Positions 15,183 through 22,088 of a stretch of 53,824 nt of DNA are shown one piece after another. Source of the DNA: Massiliimalia sp050943535 (GTDB lineage: Bacteria > Bacillota > Clostridia > Oscillospirales > Ruminococcaceae); contig JBMNPJ010000014.1 of the NCBI GenBank assembly GCA_050943535.1, positions 1-53,824 on the forward strand, given 5' to 3'. Positions within the stretch are counted from its first letter, which is position 1. Each line of letters starts with the position of its first letter. The notes beneath the pieces were generated by a model, which did not search any database, was not told the origin of the DNA, and saw only the letters and a list, made by a program, of their open reading frames with translations. A program made the translations under genes and the position numbers.

Positions 15183-15364
15183 TTCATTCCTTCTTTTTGC
15201 ATTATTTTTATTTTAGGGTAGTTCCAACAGGCAAGGGGCTGTATAGAATGCAGAACCTGCCCGGTGAGAACACCCATAAGCGACAAAAGGTGGTGCCCCC
15301 AATCTGCCGCTTTGTTGTGGATTTGTCTGTAAAAATATGTGGAAACGTTGTTTCCCAAATGGTT
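15183..15364. other. Gap inside the thiamine operon
   Basis: 182 bp between thiE and thiD, far longer than the other intergenic spaces of this operon. I see no ORF, clear terminator or riboswitch. It could hold an internal promoter for thiD-thiC or an eroded gene. Confidence 0.4.
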
Positions 15365-16009
15365 TTATTCGGATGGTATCATCTGCCGGAGTTTGGTTTT
15401 CAGTTCCCGGCATCTGGATTCAATATCATCTGCGGAAAAAATGGCTGATACCAGCGCCGCTCCCGCAATAGAACTCCCTTGAAGCTCAGAAAGATTATCT
15501 TGATTGATTCCTCCAATGGCAACTGCCGGAATGGATACAGAGGCAACAATCTCCTGAAGCTTTTGAGGTGTGATGCGAATGGCATTTTTCTTAGTAGGAG
15601 AGGGGAAAACCGCCCCTACCCCCAGATAGTCCGCACCGTCTTGCTGGGCTTTTTGTGCCTGTTCTACCGTTTTGGCGGTGGCTCCAATCAGGAAATTTTT
15701 GCCTGTCATCTGCCGGATTTGGGCAACTGGCTGATCTTCAATTCCCACATGGACGCCGTCTGCGCCGCTTTTTAAGGCAATATCCACCCGGTCGTTGATG
15801 ATCAGCGGCACCCCGTACTGACGGCAAAGGGCTTTTATCTGAATGGCTTCTTTCAGAAACTGTTCTTCATCCATATCTTTTTCCCGCAGCTGGACTATGG
15901 TAACGCCCCCTTTCAAGGCAGATTCCACCTGCTGGTACAGGGTTTGTTTTCCGGTCCAGGAACGGTCGGTGACTGCATACAAAAGCAGTTGGTCAGCGGT
16001 CAGTTTCAT
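15365..16009 (-). CDS. thiE: Thiamine-phosphate synthase ThiE
   Basis: 214 residues with the full thiamine-phosphate synthase pattern: VTIVQLREKDMDEE, LIINDRVDIALKSGADGVHVG, FLIGATAKTVEQA, DYLGVGAVFPSPTKKNA and PAVAIGGINQDN. It joins HMP-PP and thiazole phosphate to thiamine phosphate. Its start overlaps the end of the adjacent tenI-like gene by 4 bp. Compared with that paralog, it has the canonical active-site residues. Confidence 0.94.
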   Translation of the reverse strand: MKLTADQLLLYAVTDRSWTGKQTLYQQVESALKGGVTIVQLREKDMDEEQFLKEAIQIKALCRQYGVPLIINDRVDIALKSGADGVHVGIEDQPVAQIRQMTGKNFLIGATAKTVEQAQKAQQDGADYLGVGAVFPSPTKKNAIRITPQKLQEIVASVSIPAVAIGGINQDNLSELQGSSIAGAALVSAIFSADDIESRCRELKTKLRQMIPSE

Positions 16010-16611
16010 AGAATTTCACCTGCTCTCATTAAATTTTTTACCAGTTCTTTGGGATCTTCACAGGTCATCAGCCCGCTCATAATGCAGCCCCCTTTGGCTC
16101 CGGCTTCCCGGACAGAACGGATATTGTCAGGGCTGATACCTCCGATTGCCAGTACCGGCAGGGAAGTGTGAGAACACACGGTTTCCAATAAAGATAACCC
16201 TCGGGGCGGAACCCCTTTTTTACAGTCTGTGGGGAAAATATGTCCCAAAGTAAGATAGGTACAGCCCAAAGCCTCCGCCTCTTTGGCGTCGGCAAGAGAA
16301 TGGCAGGAAGCACCGATCATCTGAAACGATTGCTTTTGTTCTTCGGTTAAGGTTCTTAAAACGCCAAGGGGCAGGTGAATTTTTGGGGCACCCAGTGAGA
16401 GGGCGCAATCCGCAAAGGAATGGAGGATACATTGGGTGTGTCCCTGGCACAAGTCCATCACTTCTTGGGCAAGAGTCTGGTATTCCTGAGGGTGCAGGTC
16501 CTTTTCTCGAAGAATGATCCCTTTGACGCCGCTTTGTGCAATTTCTTTGATCTGAGACAGAAAGGGTTTGGTACAAAGGGAACGATTGGTGACACAAAAT
16601 AGATCAAACAT
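16006..16611 (-). CDS. tenI: TenI-like thiazole tautomerase
   Basis: 201 residues, ThiE superfamily but with TenI features: GIILREKDLHPQEY, IGASCHSLADAKEA and GHIFPTDCKKGVPPRGLSLL (the CKKG-PPRGL loop is typical of TenI). TenI aromatises the thiazole carboxylate made by ThiG. It lies between thiH and thiE and overlaps thiH by 8 bp, consistent with a thiazole-branch enzyme rather than a second ThiE. Confidence 0.82.
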   Translation of the reverse strand: MFDLFCVTNRSLCTKPFLSQIKEIAQSGVKGIILREKDLHPQEYQTLAQEVMDLCQGHTQCILHSFADCALSLGAPKIHLPLGVLRTLTEEQKQSFQMIGASCHSLADAKEAEALGCTYLTLGHIFPTDCKKGVPPRGLSLLETVCSHTSLPVLAIGGISPDNIRSVREAGAKGGCIMSGLMTCEDPKELVKNLMRAGEIL

Positions 16612-17857
16612 ACAGATAATCGTTTAAAACAGGCTGCAATCCCTGGTTGGACATGTCCTGATACATGGCGTCGAAACTGCGGCTGTCGTCAATTTCAAAC
16701 TGTTCGTCCCCCTGGTCGCCGGTTGACTCCTTTCCGGAATATTTGCTTTCGTGGTCACCGATTCCGGTAGAAACCCCAGCAGAAACTTTGGTGCCTGCAA
16801 TTTTTACGATGCCATCGCGGAACCGGGCGCTTTCCCGAGAGGAGACGGTGATCCCCACAAAGGGGAGGAAGATGCGGTAGGCACACAGCACCTGGCAAAG
16901 CTGTTTTTCCCCTACATCCAGAGGATTGATCTTGTCATTATTGATAATAGGGCGCAGACGAGGACAAGACAGGGACATTTCGGCAAAGGGGTATTTCCGC
17001 TGTAAATAATAGACGTGCATAGCGCTTGCTAAGGCATCCTTGCGAAAATCAGAAAGTCCCAGCAGTGCGGAAAATCCCACGCCCCGCATACCGCCCATCA
17101 GCGCCCGTTCCTGAGCGTCGAACCGGTATGGCCAAACCCGTTTATGGCCTGCCAGATGCAGAGTCTCATATTTGTCGCTGTCGTAGGTTTCCTGGAATAC
17201 GGTGACGTAATCTGCTCCGCATTCATGAAGATAGCGGTATTCGTCTGTATTCAAAGGATAAATTTCCAGCCCTACCATGCGGAAATATTTTCTGGCCAGC
17301 TTGCAGGCTTCTCCGATGTAGGAAACATCGCTTTGACTGCAGCTTTCTCCGGTCAAGATCAGGATTTCTTCGATTCCGCTGTCTGCAATGACCTTCATTT
17401 CATGTTCCATCTGTTCCTGGGACAGTTTCATTCGGTGAATGTGGTTGTAACAGTTAAATCCGCAGTATACGCAGTAATTTTCGCAGTAATTGGCAATATA
17501 CAAAGGAGTAAACAGATAAACGGTGTTTCCAAAATGCTTTCTGGTTTCCAGGCGGGCTTTTTGTGCCATCTGTTCCAAAAACGGTTCTGCAGCAGAAGAC
17601 AGCAGCGCCTTAAAGTCCTCGATGGAACAGGTTTCGTGCTGCAAAGCTGCTTTGACCTCTTTGGCAGTATATTTCCCGTCGTCAAAGGAATTCATCTGTG
17701 CCAATACCTTTTGACAGATATCAGAATGGATCTGTTCCATCCCCGGCATATATTCCATGTGGTTTGTCCGAAAAGACGGGTCGGTTTCCAGCCGGTGTTT
17801 CCGTTCCAGTGCTTCTTTTGACAGGTATTGTGAATCTACCAAAAATTGATTTTCCAT
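16604..17857 (-). CDS. thiH: 2-iminoacetate synthase ThiH
   Basis: 417 residues from ATG 17857, which has GGGGGTGA upstream (a longer start overlaps thiG). The radical-SAM cluster motif is CENYCVYCGF (CX3CX2C) near residue 120, preceded by LFTPLYIANY. It cleaves tyrosine to dehydroglycine (2-iminoacetate) for the thiazole ring. Its use in place of the oxygen-dependent glycine oxidase ThiO fits an anaerobe. Confidence 0.95.
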   Translation of the reverse strand: MENQFLVDSQYLSKEALERKHRLETDPSFRTNHMEYMPGMEQIHSDICQKVLAQMNSFDDGKYTAKEVKAALQHETCSIEDFKALLSSAAEPFLEQMAQKARLETRKHFGNTVYLFTPLYIANYCENYCVYCGFNCYNHIHRMKLSQEQMEHEMKVIADSGIEEILILTGESCSQSDVSYIGEACKLARKYFRMVGLEIYPLNTDEYRYLHECGADYVTVFQETYDSDKYETLHLAGHKRVWPYRFDAQERALMGGMRGVGFSALLGLSDFRKDALASAMHVYYLQRKYPFAEMSLSCPRLRPIINNDKINPLDVGEKQLCQVLCAYRIFLPFVGITVSSRESARFRDGIVKIAGTKVSAGVSTGIGDHESKYSGKESTGDQGDEQFEIDDSRSFDAMYQDMSNQGLQPVLNDYLYV

Positions 17858-17871
17858 ACATTCACCCCCGC

Positions 17872-18645
17872 TCAATCGTGCAGAAATCCTGTGAGCGGGT
17901 CAGAAGCACTGGCGCCCCGCAGCAGTACTCTGCCCAGTCCGGATAGATAGGCTTTTCGTCCTGCTTCAATGGCATGGCGGAAAGCAGATGCCATCATAGG
18001 CAGGTCGCCGGCAGTTGCCAGGGCGGTGTTTGCCATAATGGCTGCCGCTCCCATTTCCATGGCTTCGCACGCCTGGGACGGTCTGCCGATACCGGCATCT
18101 ACGATAATAGGCAGATCGATTTCATCAATTAAAATCTGAATAAATTCCCGGGTCGCCAGCCCTTTATTAGAACCAATTGGGGACGCCAACGGCATAATGG
18201 AGGCAGCACCTGCGTTCATCAGGTCACGGGCGGCATTCAAATCAGGGTACATGTACGGCATGACCACAAATCCTTCTTTTGCCAGAATTTCAGTGGCTTT
18301 GATGGTTTCGCTGTTGTCGGGGAGCAGGTATTTGGTATCCCGCATAATTTCAATTTTTACAAAGTTTCCGCATCCCAGTTCCCGGGCAAGTCTTGCAATG
18401 CGCACTGCCTCTTCGGCGTTTCTGGCACCGGAAGTGTTGGGCAGCAAGGTGACCCCCTCAGGGATATAGTCCAGAATGTTTTCTTCTTCTTTGGTATTTG
18501 CCCGGCGAACTGCCAGGGTGATCATCTGTGCGCCGGCGTCCTTTACCGCCGCTTCAATGAGTTTCAGGGAGTATTTTCCAGAGCCGAGAATGAATCTGGA
18601 TGTAAAGGTATGTCCTCCAATAATCAATGGGTCCTGATGTTCCAT
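17872..18645 (-). CDS. thiG: Thiazole synthase ThiG
   Basis: 257 residues from ATG 18645 (AAGAAGGATT upstream); the longer frame to 18774 overlaps thiF and is not used. Landmarks: LIIGGHTFTSRFILGSGKY, LLPNTSGARNAEEAVR, CGNFVKIEIM (substrate-binding region), GFVVMPYMYPDL, PLASPIGSNKGL and VDAGIGRPSQA. It condenses deoxyxylulose phosphate, 2-iminoacetate and the ThiS thiocarboxylate. Confidence 0.96.
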   Translation of the reverse strand: MEHQDPLIIGGHTFTSRFILGSGKYSLKLIEAAVKDAGAQMITLAVRRANTKEEENILDYIPEGVTLLPNTSGARNAEEAVRIARLARELGCGNFVKIEIMRDTKYLLPDNSETIKATEILAKEGFVVMPYMYPDLNAARDLMNAGAASIMPLASPIGSNKGLATREFIQILIDEIDLPIIVDAGIGRPSQACEAMEMGAAAIMANTALATAGDLPMMASAFRHAIEAGRKAYLSGLGRVLLRGASASDPLTGFLHD

Positions 18646-18668
18646 GATGATGAATCCTTCTTTCTGTA

Positions 18669-19352
18669 TCATTGTGGGGAATCTGTTTTGGATTCCGTAA
18701 GGTGATTTTCTGTATCGGCGGATTCTGACTGGGCAATGATTCTCAGTACAGTAAGCGCCTGGTGTGCCGCACACAGCATTACCCGGGGTGCCACAAGACC
18801 GATCCCTTCTGCGGCATCGCTGGTTTGGTCACCGCAAAGGTAAAAATGGCTGGTGATTTTCCGGGTCTGGATGGTGTTGGGAGAACCCAGCCCCGCCATG
18901 CCGGAGGCAGCAACCAGATATTTTTCGGGAAATGTTTCCAGCACGCCGTTTGCCAGCATGCTTTTTTCTTCTGCTTGATCAAAGGCTTCGCAGATAATAT
19001 CTGCCTTGGCAAGCAGCGAAAGATTATCCGGGGTCAGCTTTTGAGAATAGGGAATCACCGAAAGATACGGGGCGATTTCCCGCAAATTTTCGGCCAGTGC
19101 CTGCGGCTTGTCCATGCCTACCTGGCAGGCTTTGTACTGCTGGCGGTTTAAATTGGAAATATCCACCTGATCAAAATCGATGAGGATCAGGGTGCCGATG
19201 CCGGCTCGCGCCAGACTATAGGCAATGTTCGAGCCCAGTCCCCCAAGACCGCAGACAGCGACTACCGTATCCGCAAAGCGCTGTTTTAGCTTGGGACCAA
19301 TCCGCCCGGCCAGCGCCTGTTCCATTTGCTGTTTTGTGGGAATTTGACGCAA
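18669..19352 (-). CDS. thiF: ThiS adenylyltransferase ThiF
   Basis: 227 residues, E1-like fold: nucleotide-binding GLGGLGSNIAYSLARAG, then DFDQVDISNLNRQQY and the Mg-binding Asp in CEAFDQAEEK. It adenylates the C-terminal glycine of ThiS so that it can be thiocarboxylated. It lies 2 bp after thiS. The MoeB/ThiF zinc CXXC pairs are absent, as in the short ThiF type. Confidence 0.92.
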   Translation of the reverse strand: MRQIPTKQQMEQALAGRIGPKLKQRFADTVVAVCGLGGLGSNIAYSLARAGIGTLILIDFDQVDISNLNRQQYKACQVGMDKPQALAENLREIAPYLSVIPYSQKLTPDNLSLLAKADIICEAFDQAEEKSMLANGVLETFPEKYLVAASGMAGLGSPNTIQTRKITSHFYLCGDQTSDAAEGIGLVAPRVMLCAAHQALTVLRIIAQSESADTENHLTESKTDSPQ

Positions 19353-19354
19353 AC

Positions 19355-19549
19355 TTATCCCCCTCCCACAAAGCTGACGATCTCGATAGAATCTCCATCC
19401 TCAAGCAGGGTAGAGCCGTACTGGGATTTTGGAACAATTTCCCCGTTTTTTTCTACAGCAATCCGTGCAGTGTTGTAGTTGGTTTGGGATAAATATTCCA
19501 TTAAGGTCATGTTTTCTGCGTTTTGGTCGATTCCATTGATTTTTACCAT
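19355..19549 (-). CDS. thiS: Sulfur carrier protein ThiS
   Basis: 64 residues from ATG 19549 (AGGAGG seven bases upstream). Ubiquitin-like: MVKINGIDQNAENMTLMEYL, then IAVEKNGEIVPKSQY and the diglycine end SFVGGG, which carries the thiocarboxylate. First gene of the thiamine operon, immediately after the TPP riboswitch. Confidence 0.95.
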   Translation of the reverse strand: MVKINGIDQNAENMTLMEYLSQTNYNTARIAVEKNGEIVPKSQYGSTLLEDGDSIEIVSFVGGG

Positions 19550-19570
19550 AGGCAATCCTCCTAAAAAAAG

Positions 19571-19708
19571 ACAAAAAAACAGGAGATACCTGAAATACGG
19601 TATCTCCGAAAAAAACCACTTCTGACTTCCTACGACGGCATTATCCGTATCAGGTAAAGGGTCGAAGTTGATGACTTCCTCTCAGCCTGCCAATACAAGC
19701 TCCCCTGT
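19571..19708 (-). promoter_or_regulatory. TPP riboswitch with terminator
   Basis: Read on the minus strand: AGGGGAGC...GGCTGAGAGG (P1-P3 side), GACCCTTTACCTGAT and CGGATAATGCCGTCGTAGGAAG, the full THI-box pattern (aptamer about 19622-19708). The terminator stem GGAGATACC / GGTATCTCC lies at 19582-19607 with a T7 run at 19573-19579, just before thiS. Thiamine pyrophosphate binding should turn the operon off by transcription termination. Confidence 0.96.
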
Positions 19709-19727
19709 ATTTTTTATTTCGTATTTT

Positions 19728-19756
19728 ATTATAGTCTTGTGGAATCCATTTGTCAA
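19728..19756 (-). promoter_or_regulatory. Promoter of the thiamine operon
   Basis: Minus strand TTGACA (TGTCAA at 19751-19756), 17 bp, TATAAT (ATTATA at 19728-19733), about 20 bp upstream of the TPP aptamer. Confidence 0.85.
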
Positions 19757-19851
19757 GAAAGGGGAATTTTTCTTGTTTCTGCAGTATTTTTATTAGGTTT
19801 CCCTGTGTTTTTGGGGGAAGATTCGCCTTGAAATTTTTTGTATTTTTCTTC

Positions 19852-19880
19852 TTGCTTTCCGTTACCGAATATGCTAGAAT
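19852..19880 (+). promoter_or_regulatory. Promoter of the second TetR gene
   Basis: TTGCTT 19852-19857, 17-bp spacer, TAGAAT 19875-19880. Confidence 0.6.
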
Positions 19881-19922
19881 AAAAACAAATATTTTAGCTT
19901 GTTTTTATTTTAGGGGGATTGT

Positions 19923-20540
19923 ATGCCGAAAGTCGCTTATTCTGAGGAAGAACGAAAACAGATCCGGCAGGATTTGATTACAGTTGGACTGGATTTGATG
20001 ACCAAGCAGGGGATACAGCATACAACGGTGGAACAGATCTATAAAAAGGTGGGAATTTCCCGCACATTTTTCTACTCCTTTTTTCCTGCAAAAGAGGATT
20101 TGATTGTGGAGGCCCTTTATCTTCAGCAGCCGAAAATCATTCAGTATGCCCAGCGGTTGATGGAGGATGAAACACTCAGCTGGAAAGAGGCGGTCAAACA
20201 GTTTTTGCACTCCTGCTGCTACGGAGAAAAAAACGGAATTGCAGTATTAAACGTTGAAGAACAGCAGCTGGTTTTCCGGCGTTTGTCCGCAGAAAGTTAT
20301 CGGGTGTTCCGGGAAAAACAGTTTTCTCTCTTTGAGAAACTTTTAGAAACCTTTGGGATCATTCCTACTGTTGAGCGGATTCATCTGTTTATGAATTTAA
20401 GTTTGGCGGTGATGGTGATCAGCCGGGCGATTCCAGGTTCACTTCCACTGCTGGTTACGGAGGCTGCGGAACAAACGGTGGATTTTCAGATTTGCTCCAT
20501 TGTGGACTGTCTGGATAAAATGAGAAAACAAGACCTTTAA
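19923..20540 (+). CDS. TetR-family transcriptional regulator
   Basis: 205 residues. The helix-turn-helix region reads MTKQGIQHTTVEQIYKKVG, then ISRTFFYSFFPAKEDLI, at residues about 25-65. TTAGGGGG precedes the ATG. The C-terminal domain is divergent. No palindromic operator is obvious nearby, and the adjacent genes are hypothetical, so its target is unknown. Confidence 0.85.
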   Translation: MPKVAYSEEERKQIRQDLITVGLDLMTKQGIQHTTVEQIYKKVGISRTFFYSFFPAKEDLIVEALYLQQPKIIQYAQRLMEDETLSWKEAVKQFLHSCCYGEKNGIAVLNVEEQQLVFRRLSAESYRVFREKQFSLFEKLLETFGIIPTVERIHLFMNLSLAVMVISRAIPGSLPLLVTEAAEQTVDFQICSIVDCLDKMRKQDL

Positions 20541-20733
20541 GCGCTTTGTGAGACAGTTAATCTGTCCGAATATGATGTTTTTGCATATATTCAGACAGAT
20601 TTGTTTTTGCCTATAATAAAAACAGATTTTTAAAAATGTATTTATTTTACAGAAGTATCCAAGCGGAAAAGACAGGAAAGACACAGACTGCCTGACTGCT
20701 TGATCATAAAATTATTTTCAGGAGGAAACACAC

Positions 20734-21219
20734 ATGGGATTTTTTAGCAGATTATTCAAAGGACCGGAAATTGATCTGGAAAAGAGCAATGCCAACGCCA
20801 AAAAGATGCGAGCACTGTTTAATCAGGTGGTAGATCACGGAGACGACTATCAGTTGATTTTTGGGTACACCGAAGATGTATCCCGGTTTAACTATGGCTT
20901 TGTTCACGGCAGCAAAACAAAAATTGGAAATCTGATCGTAGGTTGGAATGATGCCAGCCAAACAATTGTGGTAGTGCCTACCGTGCCGGATCTTTCTGGA
21001 TGCAGCGACCCTACTTATTACCGCCGTTCTGAGATTTTAAAGGCATATCGGAATAAATATCCTACCGATGCATTTATTATTTATCCGGACAAAAAAGGGT
21101 ACATCGGGATCAACGCATACGATTGGTTGGATGATGAAAAGCTGTATGTGTATGTATCTCAGGAAAAAGAACTGGCAGCATTTACCGATTTCTTTATGAA
21201 TCGCTTTGCGACCAAATGA
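20734..21219 (+). CDS. Conserved hypothetical protein
   Basis: 161 residues; AGGAGG precedes the ATG. Starts GFFSRLFKGPEIDLEKSN. Middle part alternates strands and turns (VDHGDDYQLIFGYTEDVSRF, IGNLIVGWNDASQTIVVVPT). No signal peptide, membrane segment or catalytic motif recognised. It is followed 9 bp later by a small membrane protein, probably co-transcribed. Function not assigned. Confidence 0.6.
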   Translation: MGFFSRLFKGPEIDLEKSNANAKKMRALFNQVVDHGDDYQLIFGYTEDVSRFNYGFVHGSKTKIGNLIVGWNDASQTIVVVPTVPDLSGCSDPTYYRRSEILKAYRNKYPTDAFIIYPDKKGYIGINAYDWLDDEKLYVYVSQEKELAAFTDFFMNRFATK

Positions 21220-21228
21220 GGTGGTTGA

Positions 21229-21411
21229 ATGCCATTGGGAGAAATAGGCGCATTTTTGCTGGTTTTGATCGGGGTGTTTTTATTGGGGGAAATTTGGTTC
21301 CATTTTGTAGAATCCATATTAGATTGGGTTAAGCGATTGCTGTTTCCCAGTAAAAAAACGGTTTGGCATCCTTTGGTGCAGGATAAAACTGAACAAGATG
21401 ATCAGGATTAG
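21229..21411 (+). CDS. Small membrane protein
   Basis: 60 residues with one N-terminal transmembrane helix (IGAFLLVLIGVFLLGEIW) and a charged tail ending in QDKTEQDDQD. GAGGTGG precedes the ATG. Coupled to the upstream hypothetical gene and closed by the terminator at 21419-21449. Confidence 0.6.
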   Translation: MPLGEIGAFLLVLIGVFLLGEIWFHFVESILDWVKRLLFPSKKTVWHPLVQDKTEQDDQD

Positions 21412-21418
21412 TTTATAT

Positions 21419-21449
21419 CCGCCGGGCATTGGTGCTCGGCGGATTTTTT
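21419..21449 (+). terminator. Terminator after the small membrane protein
   Basis: CCGCCGGGCA / GCTCGGCGG stem followed by ATTTTTTG. Confidence 0.85.
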
Positions 21450-21476
21450 GGCGCCTCATTTCTTCATGAAATATTC

Positions 21477-21505
21477 TTGATTCTTTGGGTGGGTTTTGTT
21501 ATACT
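21477..21505 (+). promoter_or_regulatory. Promoter of a candidate small RNA
   Basis: TTGATT 21477-21482, 17-bp spacer, TATACT 21500-21505, with no good protein-coding gene downstream. Confidence 0.6.
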
Positions 21506-21511
21506 AAAATC

Positions 21512-21640
21512 GGGTAAGGGGCTGAACCCCTCACCTTATCTGATTAGCTTTCTCACTAGATTTATGAAAGCGGTTATCAGATTTAGTATGGTGGTGATAA
21601 GAAGAAGTTTTTCGAGGACGTTCTTCTTATCACTTTTTTC
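21512..21640 (+). ncRNA. Candidate small noncoding RNA
   Basis: A region of about 130 nt between a consensus promoter and a strong terminator. It contains a hairpin AAGGGG-CTGAA-CCCCT near 21516-21531 and an imperfect inverted repeat pairing ATCTGATTAG.CTTTC (about 21538-21554) with GAAAGCGGTTATCAGAT (21566-21582). It ends in GTGATAAGAAGAA / TTCTTCTTATCAC (21594-21633) followed by TTTTTT. Overlapping ORFs have no ribosome site. It matches no RNA family I recognise (not SRP, tmRNA, RNase P or 6S). Confidence 0.5.
21594..21639 (+). terminator. Terminator of the candidate small RNA
   Basis: Perfect 13-bp stem GTGATAAGAAGAA / TTCTTCTTATCAC, T6 run after it. Confidence 0.85.
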
Positions 21641-21681
21641 TTTTCCTGCCCATATTGACCACATCCTTATCCATAGGAGAA

Positions 21682-21744
21682 AGTCTGAATGGGTATATTA
21701 CCCGTTTAATTGAAAACGATATGAAAGAATCCGGCAAGGAATAA
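21682..21744 (+). pseudogene. C-terminal remnant of a ribbon-helix-helix/HicB-like antitoxin
   Basis: The frame reads ESLNGYITRLIENDMKESGKE then TAA, resembling the C-terminal helix-rich end of RHH/HicB-type antitoxins. No start or N-terminal part is present upstream. The stop lies inside a terminator hairpin CCGGCAAGG / CCTTGCCGG (21731-21753), which could be the remnant's native terminator. It is adjacent to tRNA-Leu, suggesting a decayed mobile element. Confidence 0.5.
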
Positions 21745-21758
21745 CCTTGCCGGATTTT
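21731..21758 (+). terminator. Terminator at the antitoxin remnant
   Basis: CCGGCAAGG / CCTTGCCGG followed by ATTTTTG. Confidence 0.8.
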
Positions 21759-21853
21759 TGTTTTGCAGTATATCTATTTGGGTACAAGTGTCGTAATAGT
21801 GTCGTAGTTCGTTAAATTTTATTTGTCAATCACATAAATTACGGCATAAAAAA

Positions 21854-21880
21854 CCCCCGAAACCGCGTAGTTTCAGGGGG
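21854..21880 (-). terminator. Terminator of tRNA-Leu
   Basis: Minus strand CCCCCTGAAACTACG / CGGTTTCGGGGG with a following TTTTTT. Confidence 0.85.
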
Positions 21881-21890
21881 ATTCTTGATT

Positions 21891-21974
21891 TGGTGCGGCA
21901 AACGGGACTTGAACCCGTACGTCAAGGACACACGCCCCTCAAACGTGCCTGTCTGCCGATTCCAGCACTGCCGC
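21891..21974 (-). tRNA. tRNA-Leu (anticodon GAG), CCA encoded
   Basis: Minus strand starts GCGGCAGTGCTGGAATCGGC (D-arm region), has the anticodon loop GTTTGAGGGGC, a long variable arm typical of leucine tRNA, and the T-arm GGGTTCAAGTCCC. It ends TTGCCGC-A-CCA, so the 3' CCA is encoded (21891-21893). The acceptor stem pairs with one G-U. Confidence 0.93.
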
Positions 21975-22044
21975 AAATACGTTAATCTCAAGAACGCTTT
22001 ACTATTATATCAAGATATTGATGGTTTGTCAATACTTTTTTAAA

Positions 22045-22077
22045 GGAATCCTGTGTCATCCAAAGACACAGGATTCC
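22045..22077 (-). terminator. Terminator of the GH32 gene
   Basis: 13-bp stem GGAATCCTGTGTC / GACACAGGATTCC. Read leftward it is followed by TTTAAAAAAG. Confidence 0.75.
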
Positions 22078-22088
22078 ATCTGCAAAAA

